This document shows positions 15,796 through 28,735 of a stretch of DNA of 64,000 nt, piece after piece. Below the pieces are notes generated by a model. The model searched no databases, was not told the origin of the DNA, and was given only the letters and a program-made list of their open reading frames with translations. Each line of letters opens with the position of its first letter. Positions within the stretch are counted from its first letter, which is position 1. Origin of the DNA: Orthonyx spaldingii (lineage: Eukaryota; Chordata; Aves; Passeriformes; Orthonychidae); assembly GCA_013397795.1 (NCBI GenBank), contig VZTJ01000255.1:194756-258755 (forward strand). The letters are read 5' to 3'. The position numbers and the translations under genes are program-made.

Positions 15796-15814
15796 AAACT
15801 GCCCCTGGTGGAGT
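15796..15814 (-). promoter_or_regulatory. Candidate CTCF-binding motif
   Basis: The + strand carries CCCCTGGTGG, the reverse complement of the CTCF core CCACCAGGGG. The flanks match the 19-base consensus only partly. Motif matching by eye gives many false positives, so this is a weak call. Confidence 0.25.
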
Positions 15815-16529
15815 CAGAGTAGTTTAATTTAGAAAACAAAGACTAAGAAATTTACTGAAAGTCTTGAAATATGTGAGCTAGAGACGTAGAAATATGGAAT
15901 CTAGGTACAAAGAGAGAGATCCGCTGTTTCCTGTGTCTGTATGAACCACATGACCACTGAAGCAAGCCCTGAGGGAGTTGAGGGACCTATTCCACTGGAG
16001 TTTTGAAGAACAATTTGAACATATACCTGTCAGGATGTATAACTCTCTTTGTATTTGATACATGGTATCTTTTCCTAATCTATTTTCCTACTACATTATT
16101 TGAAAATGCAGCAACAATATAAATTTTCTAGACTGGGAGGGTCCAAACTGTAATAAGCTACAGTGGTTACTACTGTAGCAAGTAAAATTCCTCCAAGTGT
16201 TCACGTCCAGGAACTGCCACTAATGCCACAGGAACAATTGCCAGCAGGTGAGCAGAGCACAGCAGGCTCTTTTAGGCTATCTGCTGCCATGTTTTCCATT
16301 TCCTCTTTGCTTTCTTGATGAAGTAGAGAGCAATCTTTTCTATCTGTCCCCAAGTTATTGTCTAAAGAGACAGCGACAAGTGGTGTATTCCCCATTAGCT
16401 ACTAGTGGGATTTCACTATCCAGGAATTCACACTGGGATATTTATGAAAGAGCTTTCAAGTCAGTGAACACACAGCATCTTGAGGTTGCCTAAATTCCAA
16501 TCATCGCTTGAGACAATTGCAAAATTGCA

Positions 16530-16545
16530 TTTTTTTTTTTTTTTT
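16530..16545 (+). repeat. Poly-T run, 16 bases
   Basis: An uninterrupted run of 16 T. No retroelement body is recognisable beside it on either strand, so it need not be a retroposon tail. Confidence 0.9.
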
Positions 16546-19500
16546 AAACCAGAAGAAAGCAGAGATCAGTTTGAAGATGTGATCTGTATTTTTCCCTGCT
16601 TCATATTTTTGAATGATGCCGTTTGACCCAGGGGGAAATACTATTCTTTCAATAAGTGCTTGTAATATTTCATCTTCCTCCTTATTTTGCCTGTAAAGTT
16701 GTGAGTATTTCAGCAATATAGTATATTGAGTCCTTAGAAATAAAGGTAATCTAACATCCAGGGGGGGAAGTAATTGGTTAAATATTGAAAGAGGAGGCAA
16801 AACTTGGAAAGTTCAAAATTAATACAAAACATAGTAGTGGAGTTGTGTGGTTATGTTCACAGAACATTTGAACTAAGAAATACTTTTAATTAAAAAATTA
16901 TATATACACATATATTTGTATTTGTTTTCCACACATACCTGCAGGCCAGTTCATGTATGAAAGCTACTGAAATATTTCTACATGATTCAGATGTGCATAT
17001 TATTTGTACATTAATATACATGTATATTATGCATCTCATTTCAGTTCAATGCTGGCTCTCTAATTTGAGATAAACACAATTCCATTTAGTCTTCCTTTAC
17101 ATCTATAAATAGTGCAGATATAAGTGGGTTTTGCTCTTGTAAAATTTTTGTAAGCAAAGACTAAGGTAAACATAGATTTTTTTTTTTCCTTCTATATTTT
17201 TGAGTTAATGATTTCTTAAAAAGAACATCTTTGTCCTAAATCAAAACCACACAGCCTGTCAATGGCTTTTGGTGATTTAGAAAACAACTGTGGATCATAT
17301 GGCACTCAAAGGAAGAATGAGTTCACTGAAACTACTGCCAAACAGAATTTTGGAAGCAGAAATAGAACTGGGTAGGAAGTGGTTTTCCTGTGTCGCAAAA
17401 GTTTTTGAGATTTTATTTCTCCCATTATGCCTCAGAATGAACCCAAGACCTACCAAAGATGAGAGAGTGAGGAAGATAAAGCCTAGCAGAGTGAATGGGT
17501 AAGCCCACAGCATCCTTACGCAAGTAGCTGGTTGGGTAGGGCACTTCCCTGGGACAAGGAGCATCAAGGTTGGGCTCCTGTTCTGACCCCAGCCGGTGTT
17601 CTGAACCTCCCCCTGGGTGACTGAGGATATTGAGGTCATGTCAACCACACAGTGGATTGGCAGCACAATCAGTCACTAGAGTGTTAATTATTTTGCTGCA
17701 AATATCTTATTTTGATCATCAAATTTTAGTTTTCAACAGAAAGGTTTTCAATTCTGGGAAACTGCTGTGCTTTTTCAGTTCTTTCTATTCAGAAATAATT
17801 TTACTCCCAGTGTCCAAACCAGAGGATGCAAAATTTCCTTTTGTTGTTCTAGTGGCTGCACATACCTAGAGATAAGATCTTGGTCCCAAATCCTCAAGGA
17901 CATTTACACACCTAACTCCCAGTGAGAGATGAAGGCCAGACCAAAAAAAGTGCAGTTTGGGTATTGCCACTGCAAGCTTGCAGACATATGGGACCTGCAA
18001 TAGAATCCAGATGGACTATTTCTCCCTCGGTGTCTGAAGCATAGGTATACACTGGACTGACTTTGGGGCTTGTGCTGTCAGAGATCAGTCATATGCTGGG
18101 GATGATGGAGAACCATGCTGTCCTGAAGAAGTATTTCAGAGCTTCTTGCAGCTTCGGAAGGGTTGTCTGTGTTGTACAACAATACTGGATCAAAATAACT
18201 GGCCCAAATCTGCCCACACGGCCATATTTGCCCTCCTATTAATATTTCAAAAGAGTGGGACCAATGTATTTCTTCCTGCTCAAGGCTAATTCAGAGCTTG
18301 TACTGCAACTTAAGCATCCACGGTGCAGAGAGGAGCACGCACAGCTCCTTTGCTAACTCTGCAGGCTTGAAGATAGAATAAGCACAACAACAAAGCCCTC
18401 TGGCTATAGAGCTGCTGTAACTGCACAATGAAGCTGCCGACTCTATCTTCCAGTTACGGCATCTCCACTTTCAAATCAAAATGTTACTCTGGAGCTGTAT
18501 TAAGAGAGGTTAGCGGCATTTCCTCTGTCCTTCCTGCATCAGAGCCTCCAACTTCAGCCACCCATTCCAGTGCAGAGCTGAGGAAGGCAGCCCATCCATT
18601 AACAGCAAGACTGACTCCAGTGGATAAGCTCGATCCCTGTTGCTTCTTTTCCACTTTTCACGTCTTTGGATTTCTGCTAACAAGTCATGCTCATGACATC
18701 ACTGCAGCAGAGAGTGCTGGCCTCAGGCAGTAGTTCAGAGCAATGCTAATGCTGCAGGTAAATGGAATGACTTCCGGAGAAGCAAAGCGAAATGTGTTTG
18801 CCCTCCTTTTTTGTTTGATATCATTTCGTTCCCAAATCCCTTGATGCCAAAAGATGACGGGATATTTTAAACAGCATCGTTCCCACAAAGCAGAAAGAGA
18901 ACAAGTGGTCTGCTGCACAGCTGTGTTCAACCCACCCACTGTACACAGAGTCTAGTTCAGCCTAACTTTCTTATGAGGGTAATAAGTGTGCACATAGAAT
19001 GAAATTAAGAACCCTTCCAAGTTCCGGGCCAGGTGCTGGGCAGATGTACAGTGAGGGGGTGGAGGGATTGTAGGGAAGCACTGAGAAGAAATCTTCTCTC
19101 ATAGACCACCGGGCAGCTGCAGAGTCCCTTCAAAGAAGCCTCACTGAGGCCTGTAGCTTACCTGGGAGCCCACAAGAGAAAAAGGGAGATGGGAGACTTC
19201 TGCTCAGCAGAGGACTCAGCCATCTCCATTCAGTACTTATTCCATTGCTCCTTTGTTTTCATGCACAAAACTACCCACTGCAACGGGATCTCTTCCTCTG
19301 AGTCAGGCTCTGACACTTCTTTGCAGAATGACTCTCAGAAGAGGACAAGACATATTTGTCTCCTGGTAGCTGTGACTGACTTTTATTAGTACTTTGTTTT
19401 CAGACAATGGTATGGAAAGGGTTATCTGAAATCTGCATTTTGTTGTTGGCAGTCAATACATAAACTTTCACATTTGAGATTTAATATGAGTCATATAAAA

Positions 19501-21215
19501 AAAACCTGAAGAATTGAAGACTACACCTACTTTTACACATTCACTATATAGTCCAGATCATCACTTTCTGTTAACAAGTTACACTGAAATTTGCAGTGCC
19601 TGATTCAGCTTCTAAAGAGAACAGAAGTTAAGCTGCTGTGATGAAGTGTCCATGTAGTTAATTTGGCCTCATGAAATGCATTTTAATTAATCCAATTTAC
19701 TATTTTAGGTGAATATATTTTTAATGACATTTAAAATGAAAAATATGGAAATGGTCAGAAAATATTTATATTCAAGTTTCAGTCTTTAAACTAGCTTCAA
19801 CATTTTAATTTTTTTTAAATTATTGTTTTGTAGTTTGAAAGAACAACAATGACATCCAGTGGTTATAAATTTCTCCAACATCTCTACTTCCATATTTGAC
19901 ACACATCCTATGTTGAAAGTAGATTTATTATTCGTAAAATAAGGTATGAACTTTAATATATGCTGAGTAGAGGTGCAAAGCCTTAACGTGTCACCTTGAG
20001 ACATTTTACAGTAGATGTTGTTCTGGAATGTATGAATGTTCATAAGACACTTTTTTGGTAACATTAAGTACAATGAATTCGCTCTAGAACTCTGAATCCA
20101 GTTAAATTTGGAATAAAATTAGCACATGCTTTTTTAAACTACTTTACATCTATAAGTACTTAGTAGCAGCCCTTTCTTTCCTGCCTCCTATGCCTGTTTG
20201 GAGTATTTAGAAACCAGGAGTACCTGGTAGCTTTTCTATAATGATATGGACCATACCAACCCTAAAGACAGATATGTTAAGGATGAAGAATGTCACTTAG
20301 CATTATTTCGCCCTTTCCTAAGAAAAATTAAATAGTTATTTCCATAAATGTTGGGGGAGAAAAATGAATTGAGGAAGTCAATATTCTTTTCCAAGGTTCT
20401 GTGAACCAGGCTAGAGATGAGGGGGAGCCTCCCAGCCTGAAGGTGCATTCACTAATGCAATTTAATTTTCACTGCTGGTAAAGATTCAAAAAATATTAAT
20501 TAAAATTATATAGGAGTTTATTTGAACAAATCTTTTTTATTACCAGAAGACTCTAGGAGTACTACTACTACTCTCCTTTTTTTCTTCTATGGACAGTTTT
20601 TCTTCTCATTTCCCTTAGTACTTGCACTGTCCACCTTGCAGAACCCACAACAGGAGGCTTCCATACCTCCAACTCCTGAGTCTCTGGGGTGACCCAGTGC
20701 TACTCATTACCCCAGGGCTGCAGAAGCCCTGTACAACACCAGCTACTGATGGCATTCTCCATCTCAACACTGGCTCACACAGCACACACCACCGGACATC
20801 CCTCTCCTGGTCTCAGACAGCTTCAGGGCTCCCAAGCTCCTGCTCTGCAGTAGGTAAATCATTTTGCTTTAGGAGATGGAAGCAATCTAGGAACTTCCCC
20901 AGGGAGCCAGACAAACCTGGACTTGCAACAGGGAATGTATGGATTTCAGTTAACCACCAACATTTAAGGCAAAGATGGATTTATGTGGAGGGAAAGGGAT
21001 TCAGCAATGTCTCCTGTGGCCAGTTGGATTTAATGAGACAGCTCTTGCTGTGGAGATTTCTTTCCCAATCTAGCAGCCCAGCAGGGATGAGTTAATAGGT
21101 GGGCTGCTATTTTTTGTAACATAGTCATTCTCTTTTCCTTCAGTTTAACTTCAAGTTGTGCATGTCAGTACATTTGAGAACAGTAAAATCAGTGTGAGAA
21201 AAATGACCTGTTCTT

Positions 21216-21298
21216 TAAAACAAAAACAAAAGCAAACAAACAAACAAACAAAAAAAACCAAACAAACAAACAAAAAAACCCACCAAAACAAAACAAAT
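21216..21298 (+). repeat. C/A-rich low-complexity tract, (CAAA)n-like
   Basis: About 80 bases made almost only of A and C, including uninterrupted CAAA units and A runs separated by CC. This is the complement-strand equivalent of the T/G tract at 11731-11791. Confidence 0.85.
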
Positions 21299-22096
21299 TA
21301 AGAAAGGATAGGGATGCTTCTCTTCTCCCAAGACTAAGTCTGCACTTTGTGAGATTTGCTGTATCAACAGTATATTTTATTTTCACTCATCTGTCTGTAT
21401 GTGGCAGAGTTACAAACAGAGATACAGTTTGAGAACTGTACCTGTATCATCTGCACTAGAAATTAGTTAAACTGATCTCAATCTTTTCTTCTTGCTGGTG
21501 GCACCTGACAGCTTCTTTCGCGCAGCATTACTTGGAATTATTTACTAGTTTTCATCAACAAACTTCACTCCGTAACTTTCTGAACACCTTGAAAATATCC
21601 ACAGCCAAAACCTGAAATTGTAGCAGTTAGTTTTGAGATACAGACTGCATAATTCTTTCTCCTAAATGGATTGGCATGATATTTTCTCAAGCAAGGAAAT
21701 GCATTTGCAGTCTTCCCACCTATAGAGATTGGACAATAATTGATACTTCTCCTGGTGTAAAATACACTTGCAAATCAAAAAGAAACTTAGCCCTTGATTT
21801 CTTCTTAACAAGGTATTCATGGTTGGTAAAGTCTCCTCCCAACTGTATTTAGGCTGCAAGTCTCCATAGGAAACAGGTACAGACACCCCAAGAATTACAG
21901 ATGGTTTGATGAGACTGAAAGTATCATTACTAAGGAAACCTACAGAGTGAACGGAGGAAAAGGCTTGTTGATTTGCAATGTGATCTTCTGCTCTCTAGTG
22001 ACCTGCCTTTGCTACACACATTGACCAGTGACTAAAAGCAAAAGCAAACCTAGAATAAAAGTGTTCCAATTATCAAAGCGTTTGTACCAAAAACTT

Positions 22097-22121
22097 CATT
22101 TTTGCATTTTTGCATTTTTGC
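22097..22121 (+). repeat. Three-copy tandem repeat of CATTTTTG
   Basis: The 8-base unit CATTTTTG occurs three times in a row. It is short and has no obvious function. Confidence 0.8.
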
Positions 22122-23237
22122 AGACATGATTATGTTTATGTAAGTATAGTATAAAACATATGCAAATAAATTTATACTCAAGTTTAAAGGTAATAAGGGC
22201 ATAACAGTAAAATCATGTAAAGTCTCCAGCACTGCACAGATCTTGCAGGGAAAGAAAAATCTTCCTTAGTTACATACAGTGCAATTCCATCATTGTTCTG
22301 TATTATCCTTTATTTGAGACCAAAATGAAGCCAAAAAGAGAAATCCCTGTGGATATCAACTGTCATCATTTTATTGCCTTGAGTGAAATAAATTTACAGC
22401 TATCATTCTTAGAGCCTCTGTATCTGCTGCTATGTGCACCACTCACACTGGAGCTCACTTCCTTTCTCCTCCATCTCTTCTGCTCCCTGACTTGTCCCCA
22501 GGGTACCTGCCCACTGGAACAGGAGGGGCAACAACACCTCTCGCAGCAGACAGTCAGTGTCTGTTGTGGAGAGCACACTGAAGTCAGAATTTGTGTTTTT
22601 GATAAAGCATGAAGCACTCCAGCAACCCATTTCACTGAGGAATTAACTAAGTGGTTTCCCTCATCAGTGGGAGCCATGGGCTAGTTTCCAGGTGCATCAA
22701 AAGAAGAATAACTGTTCTGTGAAAGCAGAAGATTAGTTGACTTCACTTGCTAAACTATGTGCTCTCTCTCCCCTTAGGAAGATTTTAAAAAATCTGTGAA
22801 TACTTGCAGACACACAGCAGCAACATTTCACTTTTTATTATTGTCATTAATATTACTTTTGTGCTTGCAGTTCAGGCAAGGCTGAGGAAGAGAAATTTGC
22901 AACCACAGAATAAGAGTCACATTCCCATCCTAACAAGTTTGCAATTTAGAGGCAGCAGATGGACCCAGACAGATGGCAGGGTACAGGCACTATGAGACAT
23001 GACTGATCTCAGAGCATCCTCCTGCCTAATGTTGCTGACCTTGTGTAAGCCTAATGGCCAGTTTTGGGATGGTATTTGAAGAACAGGGAAATAACAACAA
23101 CATCTGGAACTTACAACTCCTTGTAATAAAAATAAGAGATAATTTAGGAGCAGAAATACACATATATAAGTATGCATATATTAATCGCTTTTTTCAGATT
23201 ATAGTGTCATATGATATACATCAATAGACAAAAGTTC

Positions 23238-24010
23238 ATAGGGTAATAGAATAATTTGGGCTAGGAGGAACCTTTAAAGGTTATCTAGTCTAACCCTTCT
23301 GCCATGAGCAGGGACACCTTCCACTAGACCAGGCTGCTCAGAGCCCTGTCCAATGAAGCCTTGAATGTATTCAGGGATGCAACATCTACTGCCTCTCTGG
23401 GCAATCCATTCTTGTGTTTCACCTTCTGCATTGTAAAAAAAAGTCTTACTTATACCTAGTCTGAATCTACCTGTGTTAGTTTAAAACCATTACTCCTTAT
23501 CCTATTGCCACAGGCCGTACTAAAAAGTTTACCCCCATCCTTCTTGTAGGCCCCTTTTAGCTGCTGGAAGGTTGCTATAAGGTCTTCTCAGAGCCTTTTC
23601 TGCTCCAGGCTGAACAGCCCCAGATCTCTCAACCTTCACAGGAGAGGTGCTCCAGCCCTTTGATTGTCTTCATGGCTCTCCTCTGGACTTGCTCCAACAA
23701 GTCCATGTTTTTCCTGTGCTGAGGAGTCCAGAGCTGAATGCAGCACTCCAGGTGGGGTCTCACAAGGGCAGAGTAGAGGAGCAGAACCCATTCCCTTGAT
23801 CTGCTGGCCACCCCTCTTTGATGAAGCCCAGGATACAATTGGTATTCTGAGCTACAAGTGCACTTTACTTACTCATATCCAGCTTTTCACCCACTAGTAC
23901 ATGCCAGTCGTTCTCAGCAGGGCTGCTCTCAATGCCTTCATCCTCCCATCTGTGTTGGTGCTGGGGGTTGCCCTGACCCAGTTGCAGGCCTTTGCATTTG
24001 CAAAATTTAG
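23238..24010 (-). mobile_element. CR1 LINE fragment, 5'-truncated, antisense
   Basis: Read on the minus strand this is the 3' part of a chicken-repeat-1 non-LTR retrotransposon. The open frame at 23629-23838 gives the end of the CR1 reverse transcriptase ORF, with the typical LYSALVRPHLE and a following QLW. Next comes the CR1 3' untranslated region, including CTGGTCTAGTGGAAGGTGTC and a version of the TAGATAACCTTTAAAGGTTC block. The element ends in an ATTCTATTA-type tail near 23240, so its 3' terminus is preserved and only the 5' end is missing, the usual CR1 insertion form. The frame breaks just past LSCEG, where the family normally continues, so the copy is dead. CR1 is the dominant interspersed repeat of birds and is common in other sauropsids. 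Confidence 0.95.
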
Positions 24011-25974
24011 AATTCCTAACATCAGTTCCTGCCTAAACATGCCTTTTGTCTCCCACTACCATTTTATTATTAATTGTCAAACCTAAGCAGTTTTCTCTGT
24101 CAAGATAATCATCAAGTGAGCTGATTTTATGGCACAGAGAGTAAATGGATATATAAGCTTTCATCAGTCTGTATTCTTTGGAGTGTTTTTATTTTTAAAA
24201 ACAAGTTGTTTTCTTTAAAAGGGTACAGTTGAGTTTGCTTGTGATGCCAAATGTTAAAAATAATAAAAGGGAAATCTAAAATCTTTTAAAAGTCCTTTAT
24301 CCAGTCTTTGTACATTCAAGTGCCCTTTAAGCAACTTTAGTTTAGCAGGTTTGTTAACAAATAAAATCATCTGTGAATTAAAATATTTATTTACAAATAC
24401 AAATTAATCACTTTTAATCACAAGCTTCTTTATCATAAATCTTTGCTGTGAAATTCACATAGGTTATTTTTTGTGTTCACTTGCCCTAAGACAAACAGAA
24501 AATTACACAAAGTTCACTGTAATTAGCTTGATTAGCTTCACCTTGTTCAAGCATATTCCTAGAATAGAGACCTTAAGGTGAGTATGTTAACAGCCTTCTA
24601 CTTTGTAAAACAGTGTTATATTTTAGTATATAAAAGCCTGGCAGCCAACCTTATTCTCCTTCTGAGGTTACCTTGATTATCTGGGTAGATATGAAACCTG
24701 AGCATTTGTACTAGAACTTTACAACAGAAAGCTACTTGAAGTTTTCAATATAAAGCAATCCCAAAACACTGTTTTCAACCAAGAGAGCCTAATCTTTGAG
24801 TGTGTTATCACTATGAAGGAAAATAACTTTACCACAGCCAAGAGTAACAGAAACTTATTTGAAATAAACTGCAGAATGCATCTGAATCTTGTCTTAAATA
24901 AAAGAACTCACAGAGCACAGAGCAATTCAGTATTTCAGATGTGGTTTTGAATGGATCAAGTGATGTGGAGCTACCCAGGTGGGTACAAAGAGGGTGAGAA
25001 GAGATGTCCCTGGTCATATGGGGAAGAACAAAGTCTTGGAAAAGAGGAACACCAAGAGGCCAGTTACAGGCCCCACAGCCATTGCTCTGCCTTAGCAAGA
25101 ATTGCTCTGTTGAAGCTGAGAACTGCAGTGAGTTAACATGCACAGGGAGGAGATCTTGGGGGCCCTAGCAAAGTGGAGAAGATGAGGAAGTATTTTTTGG
25201 AGCCTGGTCCAACTCAGCTTCAGTGTATTTTAATCAAAGAGGAATATGACTTTCTTCTATTTCTTTTTCTTATTTTGTCTTTTCTTTTAAACTCTGGGGG
25301 ACATTGTAATCCTCAGCTTCTCTACTTTCAGTCTTGCCCTTGCTGCAGACTGAGAACTGGTGTGATCTATTGTTGATGTTTGAATGGATTTCTGTTTGGG
25401 GTGGGATACGAAATGTAGGCTTGCTGAGCCACAGAAAATAAATAATGGACAGGAAAACTTATTTTCCAGGCTGAAGTAAAGAGGGATGGGGAGTAGGGGT
25501 TAGTGAGGGAGGGGCTGGAAAGGTAGTTGCTTAAGATTTATTTGGCAGACATGTACAACTATCCTGTTTGAGTTGTATTTGAATTAATTAATTTCATCTG
25601 TGTAAACTGGGTTGGTATCCTGTAATTTCCTAAGGGTATGGCAGTATCAGGAAACTAAATAGTCAGCAGAGCTGGTTGAATAGTTAAAATAACTGATTTA
25701 CAAATAGTTCCAGGAATAAAACCACTGCTTTTCATTTCTTATGATTTATTGGACAATATAGAAAAATTTATCTTACCTGAAAAATGTCCTTTCTGTAAGA
25801 GGGGAAGTCCACAGCTCCTTGGATTTTCCTCTCATACTTTCCACTCTCTGGAGGCAGAGCCAGGCTGGTCAAATGAGGCCATACATCAGCAAGTCTCACA
25901 AGTTTCCAGTGCAACTTCATAGAAAGTAGTCCTTTACAGCTTAATTCACAGCTAGGATGATACAGAAGAGAGGA

Positions 25975-25989
25975 AAAAAAAAAAAAAAA
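25975..25989 (+). repeat. Poly-A run, 15 bases
   Basis: Fifteen consecutive A. The sequence on its left shows no recognisable retroelement 3' end. Confidence 0.9.
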
Positions 25990-28644
25990 GAACCACAAAA
26001 TTTTTGCTGCAGAAAAGTTTAACGACTGCTTTTATGTTCCAGAGCATCTCTCATAAAGATACGAATATTTGGGAGGTGGAGAAAACATTTATAATGAAAA
26101 CATAGCATAGTTTGCAACAGTTTGCTTGACTCACAACTGCCTTTCTTGTGCCAAGTGGGTAGATGAGGTCTTCCAGTTTTCTTGCTAGAAGAAATTAAAT
26201 GCATGCAACCATCCTCCCAGGAAAGACTATAGGTTTAAGACAATACAGTACCCATTAGGTGTCAGGGAATATAAGAAAATAGTAAACGCAAAAAGTAGGT
26301 CTTGTTGCCTTCCCCTTAAAAAGAAGAATATCGGTTCAGAGACAGCATGTCAAATGTGCTGCATCCTCCAGGTAATAGCAGGATGTGAGGAGGTTTGTCT
26401 GTATAATTTTGAGACCCTAAGAGTATAGTAAAAAAAAATCTTCATACATTTCTGTACATGTTGGAAAAGACCTGCTTAGCTTGAAGGCTTCTATGGCGCA
26501 TGACAAAAATCCACAAATATTTAAAAGAGAGAAAGGGATTTATGGTTTTTAAAGCTTTGGCAAAGTACTGGTTTAGTCATCCACTAAATGGAGTCTTACC
26601 AGCAGGGCTTTTTTTAAATTTTTAATTAATGAATAGGCTTACAGATTATTCTAATGTGATATTTCTGAATGAGATGTTTCATATACTTGCTTTTTAGAGT
26701 TCTTTCTGACATCAGGGTTTCTCAAGGATTTTTAGAGAATTTTTTCCAGTGTTTGTGGGGTTTGTGTGGTACATATGTGGCTAAATAGAACAGGAAAGAA
26801 AGAGTTCTGTTAACTAATACTACTTCTCCTAGATAAGATTGTAACATTAAAACACAGTCTTAGTAAAAAGATTATAAGGTTAAAAGCCTTCAAAGAAGAA
26901 AATATAGCAGAATTTCTGAAAGAAAAAAAAATAATTGTATATTCAGTGAATTTAATTTCCAGGTAGGAACAGTTTTCATTAGCAGAAATTTGAGAAGCCT
27001 TGTATCTGCTTTTGAGAACTGCTCTGAAGCTTTACACAGTCTATAGTGATCTAGAAACTGAGCTCATTTATCACCTGTAGTAAATAAAAAAGACATCTTT
27101 TTATTTCTAATTAGATCTCTATTGCTAGATAAATGACAGAGATTGATAAAATCTTTGAGCATATCCTGTCTGCTGATTATAATCTCAAGGCTGAAAAAAT
27201 TCATGTGGATAGCCTGCTTTAGTTCTTCCTCCTATATCCTATTATTTTTTTCTATCTAGGAGTAAAAATTTGTTGGTACACAATCAAAAAGAAATTTTGA
27301 GTGCATCTTGCATCTCAAAGGAATTACAATATGCAAGCAATACTTTCCTTCATCTTACGCCATCTTGCTTTCTTCACAAACTCCAAACACAAGGACAAAA
27401 TGAAGAGCCTTGAAAATTAATTTTGAAGATGAATGACCAGAAGTCTGCCTATTTTGGTTTTTTTTAGCAAATCAAAGCTGTATCAGCAACAAGCTACATG
27501 GTCTTGCAGATGCAGACACAGATGTAGAGGCCTCTGAACTACTTCCAAAATTGGAAGCAGCACAGTCACCACATCAACATGATGCCCTATCATAATTAAC
27601 TAATGGCTATATGGCTGCCACAACCCACTCAAATAGGATGCACAGCTCTTTGCACTGCAGACAGATTGTATTTTTGCCAAATTTTTTGGCTATATCTATC
27701 TATGCACTCTCACTGCAGTATATGATACCAATAATGTTGCACAGACATGTGAAAAGAATGTATAAATCCTTGCTAAAAATGAAAACAGTGCAAAACAAAC
27801 CTTGGATAGGTTGTTGGCTCATAACACTCCCCTAAGATATGTTTCTTCAGTCTAATTCAGAGCAGACTCTCAGGACCAGTATGATAAAAGAAGCAACATG
27901 AGCAATGGCATTTAAGTATTTACAGTTAATTTTTCAGATTTAAGCCTCATTTCCATCTATTTTTCCTATTGATCTGTGATATTTAGTGGTTTGTGACCAT
28001 TATGACCAAACACCTCAATATGTGTTCAACAGTAACCTATGCCTATTTCTACTGATTTCAGGGGGATTGCTGTCAGGTTCAAAACTGGGCTCCTGTGTTC
28101 ATCATGCTAACGCATAACTGTATTTTGAGCAACAGATGTGTTTCTGGTTTCCAGTGTTTCCAGATCTGGCAGCTACAATATTAGCTACTAAATACCCCAC
28201 TCATCACCTTTGCAGGAGATGCACTGCAAGGTATATGATAGGTACTATATATCAAAGCCATTCAAATAGAATTATGCTCACAAATATTACATTTAAATAG
28301 TAGTTGCTTGAAACTGAAATATTATTTTGTTTTCCGGGACCCCACTGTGTTTAAAGTGCGTTTGAGTTCTATTTGGTCTAACAGTTTACACATTTCCAAA
28401 CAGCCTTTAAACTTCTTTTCTGTACTGCAGAGTAATGAAGATCAGTCCACTTCCTCCATAGCAAAGGGACTTTTGTTTGTCATCCTGCGCTGTGTTCCTT
28501 AGGCATTTCATGATGAGGAAAAGAAACCCTGTACAGTCAATTTGTTCAATTGACTGAAGTATGCACAGAGATTTAAGCATAAAAGTAAAGAGCTATTTAA
28601 GATGTTGGGTCTTTTGTTTCTAAGCATGATGCCTGCTTCTGTTG

Positions 28645-28735
28645 AAGAGATATTATTTATAAATATTTATTATAGGTATTATATAAATATTACAAATTTA
28701 TGTAAATACATATTATAAATACATATGTATGAAAG
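28645..28735. repeat. AT-rich low-complexity patch
   Basis: About 90 bases nearly free of G and C, with repeated ATAAATA and TATTATA units that can pair with each other. It could be a decayed microsatellite. Confidence 0.6.

Larger units (their letters stand above)
1..23236. other. AT-rich non-coding DNA, no gene recognised
   Basis: No reading frame in this stretch resembles a protein family I know, and open frames rarely exceed about 120 codons. The longest, 157 codons at 20622-21095 on the + strand, lies in a locally GC-richer patch and shows no domain or splice structure. I see no CpG island and no convincing exon with paired splice signals. The contents are unique AT-rich sequence, homopolymer runs, a T/G-rich tract (11731-11791), a C/A-rich tract (21216-21298) and short tandem duplications, each listed separately. 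If the gene at the right edge is MCHR2, this is probably part of the intergenic interval toward SIM1, by analogy with human 6q16. Confidence 0.7.

Noticed and set aside
16501..16800. 99-codon minus-strand frame ending in a Lys run
   Set aside because: The Lys run is only the poly-T tract at 16530 read in reverse. The rest matches nothing I know.
20622..21095. 157-codon open frame on the + strand, the longest in the window
   Set aside because: It lies in a GC-richer patch where stops are rarer. It is rich in Ser, Pro, Cys and Trp with no domain, and shows no splice or promoter context. Likely chance.
23629..23838. Open frame that could be taken for a host gene
   Set aside because: It is the tail of the CR1 reverse transcriptase ORF, part of the antisense CR1 at 23238-24010.
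28645..28735. AT-rich patch with self-complementary units as a possible hairpin RNA or origin
   Set aside because: The complementarity follows from the AT-only composition. No defined stem with conserved arms can be drawn by eye.
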